A stretch of DNA of 64,000 nt from the NCBI GenBank assembly GCA_016721195.1, contig JADKIO010000009.1:278733-342732 (forward strand). Direction: 5' to 3'. The notes under the pieces were generated by a model that was given only the letters and a program-made list of their open reading frames with translations, was not told the DNA's origin and did not search any database. Shown piece after piece: positions 16,922 through 25,354 of the stretch (the stretch's first letter is position 1; every line of letters begins with the position of its first letter). Origin of the DNA: Candidatus Geothrix skivensis. Its GTDB lineage: Bacteria; Acidobacteriota; Holophagae; Holophagales; Holophagaceae. A program made the position numbers and the translations under genes.

Positions 16922-18064
16922 CTACTTCCTCAGCTTCAGCAGGTCCATGACGATGACCAGGGCCATGAGGGAGGCCAGCAACAGGAAGCCGCCGGTGAGG
17001 ATCTTCTCCTTGAGCTCGATGGTGAGGTCCTTGCGACGCAGCTTCTCGAAGATGAGCAGGGCCATGTGGCCGCCATCCAGGGCCGGGATGGGCAGGGCGT
17101 TGAGCAGGGCCAGCTGCAGGCTGATGGCGCCGGTCATGAACAGGAAGACATCCCAGCCGGATTTGGCCGCCCGGCTGCCCTGGCGGATGATGCCGATGGG
17201 CCCGGCCACTTCGGCGCTCTTGGCCTGGAAGGTGACGAGCTTCTTGAGGAAGCCCAGGACCTGGCCGCTCATGCGCCAGGAGGTCGTCAGGGCGTAGCGG
17301 CCGCCCACCAGGAAGTCGCCGGGTCGGTAGGCCCGGCGCTCCAGCGGCATGGCCATGGGGGCGGGCATGAAGCCCAGGCGCCCCCTGCCGCCGTCGAGGC
17401 GGGGGGTGAGGGGCAGCTCCAGGGGCTTGCCCTCGCGGGTGATCCGGAAGGGCACGGGCTGGTCGGGATGAGACTGGATGTAGGCCACGGCGGCTTCCCA
17501 CGTGGAGGCGGGGAAGCTCAGGTCGCCGATGCCGCGCAGCTCGTCTCCAACCTTCAGGCCCCCCTGTTCCGCGGCTCCGCCGGGCACCACTTCGATGACC
17601 GTCCAGGACTCCTGGACCTTGGTGACCCGGGACTGATCGGCCCCCACCAGGGTGAAGAGGATCAGGGTGGTGGCCAGGTTGGCGAGGATGCCGCCGCTGT
17701 AGAAGAGCATGCGCTTGCCGAAGGGCTGGTTCAGGAAGCCATAGGGGTCGTCCGCGCCGGGCTCCTCGGGGTTGAACCCCGCCAGTTTTACGTAGCCCCC
17801 CAGGGGCAGGGCCGAGAGGCGCACATCGGTCTCCCGCCACTTGAAACCGATCAGGCGGGGACCGAAGCCCAGGGAGAAGGTCTCCACGGGCATGCCCATG
17901 TACTTGGCCGCCAGGAAATGGCCGCCCTCATGCAGGAAGATCAGGCCCCCCAACATGAGGATGGGCCCCCAGAACCCGACGCCGGGAAATTGGAATGCGA
18001 AGACGGCCACGGTCGTCAAGGCGAGACAGAAGGTGAAAGGGAGAGGCAGGCGCTTCATGGACAT
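16922..18064 (-). CDS. rseP: RIP metalloprotease (site-2 protease)
   Basis: A 380-residue membrane-embedded zinc protease of family M50B. The catalytic HEGGH motif lies at residues 45-49 and the second zinc-ligand motif ALDGGH near residue 325, each in a membrane segment. A single PDZ domain lies between (about 120-205), so it is shorter than the E. coli enzyme, which has two. It cleaves anti-sigma factors and signal-peptide remnants inside the membrane. It is the last gene of the uppS-cdsA-dxr-rseP series, a conserved bacterial order. An ATG two codons inside is an alternative start. Confidence 0.93.
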   Translation of the reverse strand: MSMKRLPLPFTFCLALTTVAVFAFQFPGVGFWGPILMLGGLIFLHEGGHFLAAKYMGMPVETFSLGFGPRLIGFKWRETDVRLSALPLGGYVKLAGFNPEEPGADDPYGFLNQPFGKRMLFYSGGILANLATTLILFTLVGADQSRVTKVQESWTVIEVVPGGAAEQGGLKVGDELRGIGDLSFPASTWEAAVAYIQSHPDQPVPFRITREGKPLELPLTPRLDGGRGRLGFMPAPMAMPLERRAYRPGDFLVGGRYALTTSWRMSGQVLGFLKKLVTFQAKSAEVAGPIGIIRQGSRAAKSGWDVFLFMTGAISLQLALLNALPIPALDGGHMALLIFEKLRRKDLTIELKEKILTGGFLLLASLMALVIVMDLLKLRK

Positions 18065-18070
18065 CCAGGT

Positions 18071-19228
18071 TCAGTGAGTCCTTGCTTGGACCCACCCTTC
18101 AGCATGACGCCTTGCCGCCCGATCCGCATCCAGCACTTGGGGGAGGGAGCCCAGGGGGGTGACGGGAATCCGGTCCAGCACCTCCCGGTTGCAGGCCTGG
18201 ATGTCCCAGAAGCCCAGGCGGCCTTGGAGGAAAGCGGCCACGGCCACCTCGTTGGCGGCATTCAGCAGGGCGGGAGCGGTGCCGCCGGCCCGGAGGGCCT
18301 GGAAGGCCAGGGCCAGGCAGGGGAACCGATCCAGATCGGGCGCCTCGAAGGACCAGGCGCGGGGGCCCTCCCATGCGTAGGGGACCACTGGGCCCGGCTG
18401 CTTGTCCGGGTAGAGCAGGCAGTACTGGATGGGCAGCTTCATATCGTTGGCGCAGACCTGCAGCTGGTAGCTGCCGTCGTGGAAGCCCACCATGGCGTGC
18501 ACCTGGCTTTGGGGATGCACGGTGACACCCACTTGATCCGGGGAAAGCCCGAACAGCACGGAGGCCTCGATGACCTCCAGGCCCTTGTTCATGAGGGTGG
18601 CGCTATCGATGGTGATCTTGGGCCCCATCTTCCAGGTGGGGTGGTTCAGGGCCTCTGCGACGGTGGCGGCCTGGATGCGCGCCAGGGGCCAGTCCCGGAA
18701 GGGACCGCCGCTGGCGGTGATGCGGATTTCCCGGATGGAGGCGGGATCCCGCCCGTCCAGCAGCTGGTGCAGGGCTGCGTGCTCGCTGTCCACGGGCAGC
18801 AGCTCCCCGCCCCCCGCCAGGGACGCCTCGTGCATGAGGGCCCCGCCCACCACCAGGGATTCCTTGTTGGCCACGCAGACCCGGCGGCCGGCCCGCAGGG
18901 CGGCCTCGGTGCTGGCCAGCCCCGCGCTGCCCACGATGGCAGCTACCACCGTGTCCACTTCGGCATGTAGGGCACAGGCCAGCAGGCCCGCTTCACCCCA
19001 GTGCAGCTCGGGCTGGTAGCTCAGGTTCGAGCGCAGCCAGTCGGCGTCCTCCCGGGTGCCCACCGACACACAGCGGGGGCGGAAGGTTTCACACTGGGAT
19101 CGAAGCAGGTCACGGTTGCGACCCGCGGCCAGGGCCACCACCGACAGCCGCGAAGGATGGGCGGCAACGACGTCCAGGGTGGAAGTGCCAATGCTCCCCG
19201 TGGAGCCGAGGAGGGCGAGGGCCCGCAC
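18071..19228 (-). CDS. dxr: 1-deoxy-D-xylulose 5-phosphate reductoisomerase
   Basis: A 385-residue NADPH-dependent enzyme that converts 1-deoxy-D-xylulose 5-phosphate to 2-C-methyl-D-erythritol 4-phosphate, the committing step of the MEP isoprenoid pathway. The N-terminal nucleotide-binding GSTGSIGTSTLDVV, the VANKESLVVGG block, the PVDSEHAAL metal/substrate motif and ITASGGPFRDW are all present. The start is a GTG whose first base is the last base of the cdsA stop (TAGTG), as expected in this tightly packed operon. The isoprenoid precursors it makes feed the neighbouring uppS enzyme. Confidence 0.94.
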   Translation of the reverse strand: MRALALLGSTGSIGTSTLDVVAAHPSRLSVVALAAGRNRDLLRSQCETFRPRCVSVGTREDADWLRSNLSYQPELHWGEAGLLACALHAEVDTVVAAIVGSAGLASTEAALRAGRRVCVANKESLVVGGALMHEASLAGGGELLPVDSEHAALHQLLDGRDPASIREIRITASGGPFRDWPLARIQAATVAEALNHPTWKMGPKITIDSATLMNKGLEVIEASVLFGLSPDQVGVTVHPQSQVHAMVGFHDGSYQLQVCANDMKLPIQYCLLYPDKQPGPVVPYAWEGPRAWSFEAPDLDRFPCLALAFQALRAGGTAPALLNAANEVAVAAFLQGRLGFWDIQACNREVLDRIPVTPLGSLPQVLDADRAARRHAEGWVQARTH

Positions 19229-20115
19229 TAATTGAATCCATGGACGAAGTGGACATAGGCGAAGAGCACCGGGGCGGCGAAGACCAGGCTGTCCACGCGA
19301 TCGAGCATGCCGCCGTGGCCGGGAATGGCCACGCCGCCGGCGTTGGAGTCCTTGACGCCCGCACTGCGCTTCCAGGTGCTTTCCACCAGGTCCCCCAGCT
19401 GGCCCACGGTGCCCAGGAGGAGGGCCAGGGCCACCACGTCCACCAGGGTCCACTCGGTGCAGACCGTGGCCTTCATCAGGAAGGCACCGATGAGGTTGCC
19501 CAGGAGGTTGCCGAAGGCGCCCTCCCAGCTCTTCTTCGGGCTGACCTTCGGCGCCAGCTTCCGGCGCCCGAAGTAGCTGCCCACGAAGTAGGCGGCGGTA
19601 TCCCCGAACCAGGTGATGATGAACAGGGCCAGGATCAGCCGACTGCCGGTCCGGGACAGGGTGCCCTGCAGCATGAACAGTTTCAGCTGGAAGCCCAGGC
19701 CGAAGCCCAGGTAGAGGGCCCCGAGCCAGGTGATGGCCTGGCTGGGCAGGGCCTCCTCCAGCTTGGGGTCGAAGAAGAGGGCGCCGAAATGGATGACCAG
19801 GGCCCCGCCGGCGAAGACCAGCCACAGGGGCAGGGGATCCCGGTTGCCGCTGGCCAGGAAGAAGTGGACGATGATGCCCAGGGCCACCAGGGTGCCGGCC
19901 ACCAGGGAGGGATTGAAGCCCCGCGCCCGGCCCAGGAGGGTCATCTCGCGGATGCCCATGATGGTCGCCAGGGCCATGACCGCCAGGTAGGCCCAGGGGG
20001 CCCAAGGGGCATCCCCGAACCAGAGCAGGCTGAAGAAGAAGACCCCAAAAACCAGGGCCGTGGTCACCCGCACCGTCATGTTCCTGGTATCCACCTTCGG
20101 CGTGGTGCGTTCCAT
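19228..20115 (-). CDS. cdsA: phosphatidate cytidylyltransferase
   Basis: A 295-residue integral membrane enzyme that makes CDP-diacylglycerol from phosphatidic acid and CTP, the branch point of phospholipid synthesis. It has about eight hydrophobic helices and the C-terminal CDS signature region beginning KRSAGVKDSNAGGVAIPGHG and continuing DRVDSLVFAAPV. An additional WFGDTAAYFVGSYFG motif lies near residue 175. The ATG overlaps the uppS stop by one base (TGATG), and the stop overlaps the dxr start, so all three are translationally coupled. Confidence 0.93.
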   Translation of the reverse strand: MERTTPKVDTRNMTVRVTTALVFGVFFFSLLWFGDAPWAPWAYLAVMALATIMGIREMTLLGRARGFNPSLVAGTLVALGIIVHFFLASGNRDPLPLWLVFAGGALVIHFGALFFDPKLEEALPSQAITWLGALYLGFGLGFQLKLFMLQGTLSRTGSRLILALFIITWFGDTAAYFVGSYFGRRKLAPKVSPKKSWEGAFGNLLGNLIGAFLMKATVCTEWTLVDVVALALLLGTVGQLGDLVESTWKRSAGVKDSNAGGVAIPGHGGMLDRVDSLVFAAPVLFAYVHFVHGFN

Positions 20116-20801
20116 CAGATCCCCCCGAAGCGCCGTTCGCGCTGGGCATAGTCCTCAAGGGCTTCCCTCAGCTCGGCGGGACCGAAGTCGGGCCAGAGGA
20201 GGTCGGTCATGTAGAGCTCCGCATAGGCTGACTGCCACAGCAGGAAGTTCGAGATGCGGTGCTCCCCGCTGGTCCGGATGAGCAGATCCACGTCGGGCAC
20301 CCCTGCGGTCCAGAGCCTGGCGGCCAGGGCGGCCTCGTCGACCTCATCGGGGCCCAGGCCATCGACCACGCAGCGCCGGGCGGCTTGAGCCAGCTCCAGC
20401 CGGGAGCCGTAGTTCACGGCAAGATGGAAGGCCATGCCCGTGTTCTGGGCGGTGGCCTCCTCCAGGGTCTTCATGTCCTCAAGGATGCCGGGAGGCATGC
20501 CCTCCGGGGCGCCCAGGTGGTGGAAGCGGATGCCCTTCTTGGCGAGCTGGTGGACGAACATGCGCAGGTACATGCGCAGGAGGGCCATGAGGGCTGCCAC
20601 CTCCAGTGGCGGCCGTTTCCAGTTCTCGGTGGAAAAGGCGTACAGGCTCAGGTGCCGGATGCCCGCCTCCGAGGCCGCCTCCAGGATGCGTTCCACCGCC
20701 ATGACGCCGGCCTTGTGCCCCTTGATGCGAGGCCAGCCCCGCTGGGCTGCCCAGCGGCCGTTGCCGTCCATTATGATCGCGACATGGGTCGGGACGGTCA
20801 T
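20115..20801 (-). CDS. uppS: undecaprenyl diphosphate synthase
   Basis: A 228-residue cis-prenyltransferase that condenses isopentenyl units to undecaprenyl diphosphate, the lipid carrier for peptidoglycan and polysaccharide. The N-terminal IIMDGNGRWA carries the catalytic Asp, followed by GHKAG and SLYAFSTENWKRP; near the C-terminus, DLLIRTSGEHRISNFLLWQ is the other family signature. The ATG at 20801 fits the conserved start. It is the first gene of the uppS-cdsA-dxr-rseP operon and faces away from the GTPase-kinase fusion gene, from which it is separated by 126 bases. Confidence 0.95.
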   Translation of the reverse strand: MTVPTHVAIIMDGNGRWAAQRGWPRIKGHKAGVMAVERILEAASEAGIRHLSLYAFSTENWKRPPLEVAALMALLRMYLRMFVHQLAKKGIRFHHLGAPEGMPPGILEDMKTLEEATAQNTGMAFHLAVNYGSRLELAQAARRCVVDGLGPDEVDEAALAARLWTAGVPDVDLLIRTSGEHRISNFLLWQSAYAELYMTDLLWPDFGPAELREALEDYAQRERRFGGI

Positions 20802-20927
20802 CGCGCCAGGAACCTCAAAAAGTGGAAAAGGTCATGCTAGCACAGGGCCTGCCGTTAAGAGGGTGAGGCGGCACCCCGCCACGACCCCCCGTGTTAGGCT
20901 GGTTTTCATCATTTTTCTGGCGAACCC

Positions 20928-23315
20928 ATGGTTCAGTTCAACACCCGTGCCAATGAGATTTTGCTCAAGCTGGTCTATTACGGGCCAGGGCTCTCGGGCA
21001 AGACCACCAATCTGCAGTCCCTGCACGCCATGTGCTCGGAGGCGCAGCGGGGTGAGATGTTCTCGGTCAACACCCAGGAGGACCGCACCCTCTTCTTCGA
21101 TCTGCTGCCCATCAACCTGGGTTACATCTACGGCAATGCCATTCACTTGCAGATCTACACCGTGCCCGGGCAGGTGCAGTACGATGCCAGCCGCCGGGTG
21201 GTGCTGGGCGGGGCCGATGGCGTGGTGTTCGTGGCGGACTCCAGCGAAGCGAAGATGCAGGACAACGTGGACTCGCTGTCGAACCTCTACCACAACCTCA
21301 ATGCGAACCGGCTGAACATCAAGCAGATCCCCTTCGTCATCCAGTACAACAAGCGGGACCTGGGGGACGCCATGGCCGTGGGCGTCATGAACCGGCGGCT
21401 GAACTTCCGCAGCGTGCCCTATTTCGAATCCGTGGCGAACCGGGGCAACGGCGTGCTGGATACCTTCCTGTCCATCACCCGGGAGACGGTCGGCTACACC
21501 TTCAAGAAGTACCACCTCGACAAGAAGATCAAAGACTTCGATGAGATGCTGAACCTCATCGAGTCCAACGTGCGCACCGGCATGCGGGAGCTGCCTCCGC
21601 CCCCAGAAGCGAACCAGCCCCCGGCGGTGGAAACCACCGTGCTCCGCCACAGCAACGTGAGCGTGGCGGACCTGGTGCCCGGAAAGGTCGCCGATGCCCA
21701 GGAGCTCCTGGAGGACGCCCTCAAGTCCAACATGGAAACGGCCCGTCTCTATTCGGAGCTCAAGCAGGTCAAGGATTCCCTCGAGAAGAAGAACGAGGAA
21801 ATGAGCCAGCTCTACTCCCAGCTGGACCGGGCCAACCAGGACAACCTGAAGACCCGGAAATACCTGGAAGGCCTGGTCCAGAACATCGGCGAGGCGGTCA
21901 TCTCCTACTCACCCGATGGCAAGATCCTGACCTGGAACATGGCCGCCGAGCGGATCTTCGGCTACTCCCGTCCCGAGATCGTGGGGCGCAACATGGCCCA
22001 GCTGACCCCGGACCATCTCCTGGCGGAGCTGGAGCAGGTGGCCCAGCAGGTGGGCCGCGGCCAGGTGGTCCGGGACATGACCACCACGCGGTTGCGCAAG
22101 GGTGGAGTCACCTTCCCTGCCCTCATCACCTTCGCCCCGGTCCTGGGGAACGATGACCGGGTGCTGGCGCTTTCGGCCCTCGTGCGGGACGTGTCTGAGC
22201 AGAAGGACCTGGAGCACCGCCTGGTGCATTCCCAGAAGCATGAGGCGCTGGGCCGCCTGGTGCCCTCACTCTTCCATGAAGCCTCCAACCGCCTGACGCC
22301 CGTGCTCCTGGAGGCCCGGCTCATCTCGGAATCCGCCATGGATCCCCATCAGGCCGAGCAGGCGGGGCGGCTGGTGAAGGCCGTGGACTCCATCCAGGCC
22401 CTGCTGCAGCCGCTGCAGACCGTGCTCAATCCCCCCAGTCCCCGGCCCGTTGCGGTCCAGGTGAACGATCTGGTGCAGGAGGCCGTCTCCCTGGCGGAGG
22501 CCAAGGCCCAGCGGATGGGCGCCTCCATCGAGCTGAACCTGGATCGGACCCTGCCTGAAATCGCCCTCGACCCGGACCTCCTGCTCCAGGCCCTTGGCCA
22601 CCTCCTCGCGAACGGCCTCCTGTCCATGACCCAGAGCCCCATGAAGCGGCTGCGGGTGGCCACGCGCCTCTCCAACGACATGCTTCAGGTGGTGATCCAG
22701 GACACGGGCCCGGCTCTCAGTGAGGCCCGGCAGGCCGAGCTGTTCGATCCAGCCCAGGCCACCACCACGGAGGCCCTCGCCCTGCCCATCGCCGACCTCA
22801 TCGCCCGCCAGCATGGGGGCCGCCTCAGCACCCGCAGTCAGGAGGGCCTGGGCAACGCCTTCCTCCTGGAGCTGCCCTGCAAAGAGGTGCCGGTACCGGC
22901 CGCCCTGCCCCCTCCAGCCGTCCGGGCGGGCCTCCAGGGCATCCGGGCCCTGGTGGTGGATGACGAATCGTTCCTGCTGGAATGCCTCGTGGACGCCCTT
23001 GGCGCCTGGGGGGTGGAGGCGACCTCCAGCACCCGGGGGGATGAGGCCATCGAGCAGCTGACCGCAGCCAGCTTCGACCTGATCGTGTCGGATATCCGCA
23101 TGCCCGGGCTGTCCGGCATGGAGCTGTTCGAGTGGTTGAAGGCCAACCAGCCGGTCATGACGAAGCGGATCCTGTATACGACGGGGGATGCCTTCGATGC
23201 CCGGACCCGGCAGTTCCTCGAAACCAGCCAGGTGCCCTATCTGGGTAAGCCTTTCGATCTAAAGCAACTCAAGCAAAGTCTCGAGCGCCTCCTAGAGACT
23301 CCGATCGAGGCGTGA
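20928..23315 (+). CDS. MglA-type GTPase fused to PAS, histidine-kinase and receiver domains
   Basis: A 795-residue multidomain protein. Residues 1-200 are a complete MglA-like small GTPase: P-loop YYGPGLSGKTTN, switch segment TVPGQVQYDASRR, and NKRD for guanine specificity. A coiled coil (about 255-310), a PAS domain (about 312-425), a kinase-like region (about 430-650) and a C-terminal receiver follow (VVDDES, SDIRMPG, LGKPFD). The H-box His is kept (LFHEASNRL), but the ATPase boxes are weak: DTGPAL and GLGNAF replace the usual DxGxG and GxGTG. MglA proteins set cell polarity and motility direction, so this may join polarity switching to phosphorelay in one chain. The ATG matches the family start. 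Confidence 0.87.
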   Translation: MVQFNTRANEILLKLVYYGPGLSGKTTNLQSLHAMCSEAQRGEMFSVNTQEDRTLFFDLLPINLGYIYGNAIHLQIYTVPGQVQYDASRRVVLGGADGVVFVADSSEAKMQDNVDSLSNLYHNLNANRLNIKQIPFVIQYNKRDLGDAMAVGVMNRRLNFRSVPYFESVANRGNGVLDTFLSITRETVGYTFKKYHLDKKIKDFDEMLNLIESNVRTGMRELPPPPEANQPPAVETTVLRHSNVSVADLVPGKVADAQELLEDALKSNMETARLYSELKQVKDSLEKKNEEMSQLYSQLDRANQDNLKTRKYLEGLVQNIGEAVISYSPDGKILTWNMAAERIFGYSRPEIVGRNMAQLTPDHLLAELEQVAQQVGRGQVVRDMTTTRLRKGGVTFPALITFAPVLGNDDRVLALSALVRDVSEQKDLEHRLVHSQKHEALGRLVPSLFHEASNRLTPVLLEARLISESAMDPHQAEQAGRLVKAVDSIQALLQPLQTVLNPPSPRPVAVQVNDLVQEAVSLAEAKAQRMGASIELNLDRTLPEIALDPDLLLQALGHLLANGLLSMTQSPMKRLRVATRLSNDMLQVVIQDTGPALSEARQAELFDPAQATTTEALALPIADLIARQHGGRLSTRSQEGLGNAFLLELPCKEVPVPAALPPPAVRAGLQGIRALVVDDESFLLECLVDALGAWGVEATSSTRGDEAIEQLTAASFDLIVSDIRMPGLSGMELFEWLKANQPVMTKRILYTTGDAFDARTRQFLETSQVPYLGKPFDLKQLKQSLERLLETPIEA

Positions 23316-23369
23316 GTTTGCCCCCTGCTGCATAATGGGGCATCCCGCACCCTCACCGAGGAGTCATCT

Positions 23370-24533
23370 ATGCAGCGACACTGGGTCATGGCCATCATCG
23401 TGGCCTCGGGCCTCCTGGCTCAGACGCCACCCCCCGCGCCGCCGCCCGATCCGGTTCCGGCCACCCTGCCCGAAGCCAAGCCGGCGGAAGTGAAGCCCGA
23501 GGGGCAGGCGCCCCCGGCACAGCCCCCCGCTCCCGTGGCCCAGGAGGTGAAGGCCCCCGTGGCCCAGGCCCCCGAAGGCAAGCCCTTCGACCAGCTCCGT
23601 CCCAGCCAGCGAAAGCTGGCCTACACCCTGCAGCGCGCGGCCCTCTCGGCCCACGAGCTGGGCTACTACCGGAGCCACCCCAAGGTGCTCGAGGTCCGGG
23701 AGGCCCTGGACACCCTGGTGAAGGCCAAGGCCGAGATCCCCGAGAAGGCCCAGACGGCCCTGCCCATGGTGGAGGCCTACCTGATGAAGCTGCGGGCCCA
23801 CCATGGCCTCTATGACGCCGACGGCAAGAAACTCCTCATGGAAGGCAGCTGGAAATCCCTGCAGGCCGCTGCCCGGGGCGCCGCCAAGACCGGTCCCAAG
23901 GGGCTGGAGGCGCGCCTGGCCAAGCTCAAGGGCCTGCTTTTCGACGCCAAGGTGGATGCCGTGGCACCCAGCTGGGCCGAGCCCGAAGTGGCCGCCACCA
24001 AGGGGGCCAAGGGCAAGAAGGCGAAAGCCGCCAAGGGGCCCAAGTCGCCCGATGGCTTCTCGGAGCAGAAGGCCATCACGGCCCTCTGGGTGAAGCGGGC
24101 CAAGGACTGGATCGAGAACACCCCCCAGGAGGTCGAGGTCAAGGGCGAGAAGAAGACCCGGCGTCTGCCGGATGCCGCCCAGACCAAGGCCCTCAATGAG
24201 CTGATCGCCTGGCTCGGGAAGGATGATCTGGACCTGCTGCGGGATCCCGCCTTCGGCTGGCTGGACCTGCGCCGCCTGGGGGCGAACCCCGGTGCCGGTC
24301 TGCTGGCCCGGGCCGCTGATGTTTCGGCCTCCAGGGCGCCCGAAGGCGCCGTGGGTGAGTGGGTGCCACTGCCCACCTACGAACCGATGGTCGGCGATAG
24401 CAAGTTCAGCAAGGGCGAAGAAAAGCGGACCGTCCTTACGGAAGTGAAACTGGGCGCCCCCGCCGAATCCCCGGTGGCCCAGCTGCCGCTGCTCGAGCGG
24501 CAGGGCCGGAGCCGCGAGATCGACGTCAAATAG
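23370..24533 (+). CDS. secreted protein resembling the N-terminal part of an M49 peptidase
   Basis: A 387-residue exported protein: signal peptide (MQRHWVMAIIVASGLLAQ), a Pro/Ala/Lys-rich linker to about residue 65, then a helical domain. The opening PFDQLRPSQRKLAYTLQRAA and the later YLMKLRAHHGLYD resemble the N-terminal half of dipeptidyl-peptidase III (M49). The zinc motif HELLGH of that family is absent and the protein is far shorter, so it cannot be an active M49 enzyme. The ribosome site GAGGAG and a CATAAT -10-like box at 23331 support the start. The similarity is by eye; function unknown. Confidence 0.7.
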   Translation: MQRHWVMAIIVASGLLAQTPPPAPPPDPVPATLPEAKPAEVKPEGQAPPAQPPAPVAQEVKAPVAQAPEGKPFDQLRPSQRKLAYTLQRAALSAHELGYYRSHPKVLEVREALDTLVKAKAEIPEKAQTALPMVEAYLMKLRAHHGLYDADGKKLLMEGSWKSLQAAARGAAKTGPKGLEARLAKLKGLLFDAKVDAVAPSWAEPEVAATKGAKGKKAKAAKGPKSPDGFSEQKAITALWVKRAKDWIENTPQEVEVKGEKKTRRLPDAAQTKALNELIAWLGKDDLDLLRDPAFGWLDLRRLGANPGAGLLARAADVSASRAPEGAVGEWVPLPTYEPMVGDSKFSKGEEKRTVLTEVKLGAPAESPVAQLPLLERQGRSREIDVK

Positions 24534-24546
24534 GCAGCATTCCAGG

Positions 24547-24579
24547 ACAGGAGCGGTGCGCCGGGCGCCCCGCTCCTGT
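24547..24579. terminator. bidirectional hairpin between convergent genes
   Basis: ACAGGAGCGG and CCGCTCCTGT form a perfect 10-base stem around a GC-rich loop that can itself fold. It lies between the stops of the secreted-protein gene and the convergent response regulator, so it may end both transcripts. No T-run is present. Confidence 0.65.
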
Positions 24580-24581
24580 GC

Positions 24582-25301
24582 CTATTCCTCGCCCTTGCGC
24601 TGCTTGCCTTCGGGGTCGAACTGGTAGCCCACGCCGCGGATGGTGTGGACCCAGCGGGGAAGGTGGGGGTCATCCTCCATCATCCGGCGGATGCGCACGA
24701 TGAAATTGTCCACGGTGCGGCTGGTGGGATAGGCATCCTCGCCCCAGACCTTGTCCAGGATGTCCGTGCGGCTGACCACCTGGCCGGGTCGCTCCATGAG
24801 CAGCTTGAGGATCATGGATTCCTTCACGCCCAGCATGAAGGCGCCGCCGGGGCCCTCTCCACAGAAATTGTCGAAGTCCACCCAGTAGGGGCCGAAGGCC
24901 TGCTTGCTGCTGATCTCCCGACTCTTGTACCAGCTCTCCCGCCGCAGGATGGCCCGGATCCGCAACAGCAGTTCGCGCACCTGGAAGGGCTTGCCCAGGT
25001 AGTCGTCGCCCCCGGTTTCAAAGCCCTGTACGCGGTCGTCGTCCGTGTTCTTGGCGGTGAGGAAGAGGATGGGGGTGAAATTCTTGGCCTCGCGCACCCT
25101 GGCGCAGATGGTGAAGCCATCCATGCCGGGCAGCATCACGTCGAGAATCACCAGGTCATAGGATTCCGCCAGGATCTGCTTCAGGGCCTGGTCCCCACGG
25201 GGGATCCAGGTGCAGGCCATCCCCTCCAACTCCAGGTTCAGCTTGATGCCTTCGGCGAGGCTGAGCTCGTCTTCCACCAGCAGGATCTTGGGCAGGGACA
25301 T
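24582..25301 (-). CDS. OmpR/PhoB-family response regulator
   Basis: A 239-residue regulator with a receiver domain (acidic VEDE at the N-terminus, phospho-acceptor in LVILDVMLPGMDG, Lys in FLTAKN) and a C-terminal winged-helix DNA-binding domain (about 140-232, with VSRTDILDKVWGEDAYPTSR and the terminal VHTIRGVGYQF). There is no adjacent kinase gene, so its partner is elsewhere; the GTPase-kinase fusion upstream already has its own receiver. It is divergent from the glycosyltransferase gene by about 50 bases and could regulate it, but no operator is visible. Confidence 0.93.
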   Translation of the reverse strand: MSLPKILLVEDELSLAEGIKLNLELEGMACTWIPRGDQALKQILAESYDLVILDVMLPGMDGFTICARVREAKNFTPILFLTAKNTDDDRVQGFETGGDDYLGKPFQVRELLLRIRAILRRESWYKSREISSKQAFGPYWVDFDNFCGEGPGGAFMLGVKESMILKLLMERPGQVVSRTDILDKVWGEDAYPTSRTVDNFIVRIRRMMEDDPHLPRWVHTIRGVGYQFDPEGKQRKGEE

Positions 25302-25354
25302 CGCAAACTCCGGGGACCTGTTGATCCTACTAGAATGGACATTCTGGAGTGTCC

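Noticed and set aside
17066..18970. Long open frame opposite rseP and dxr
   Set aside because: The minus strand has HEGGH, PDZ and DXR motifs; the plus-strand frame has none.
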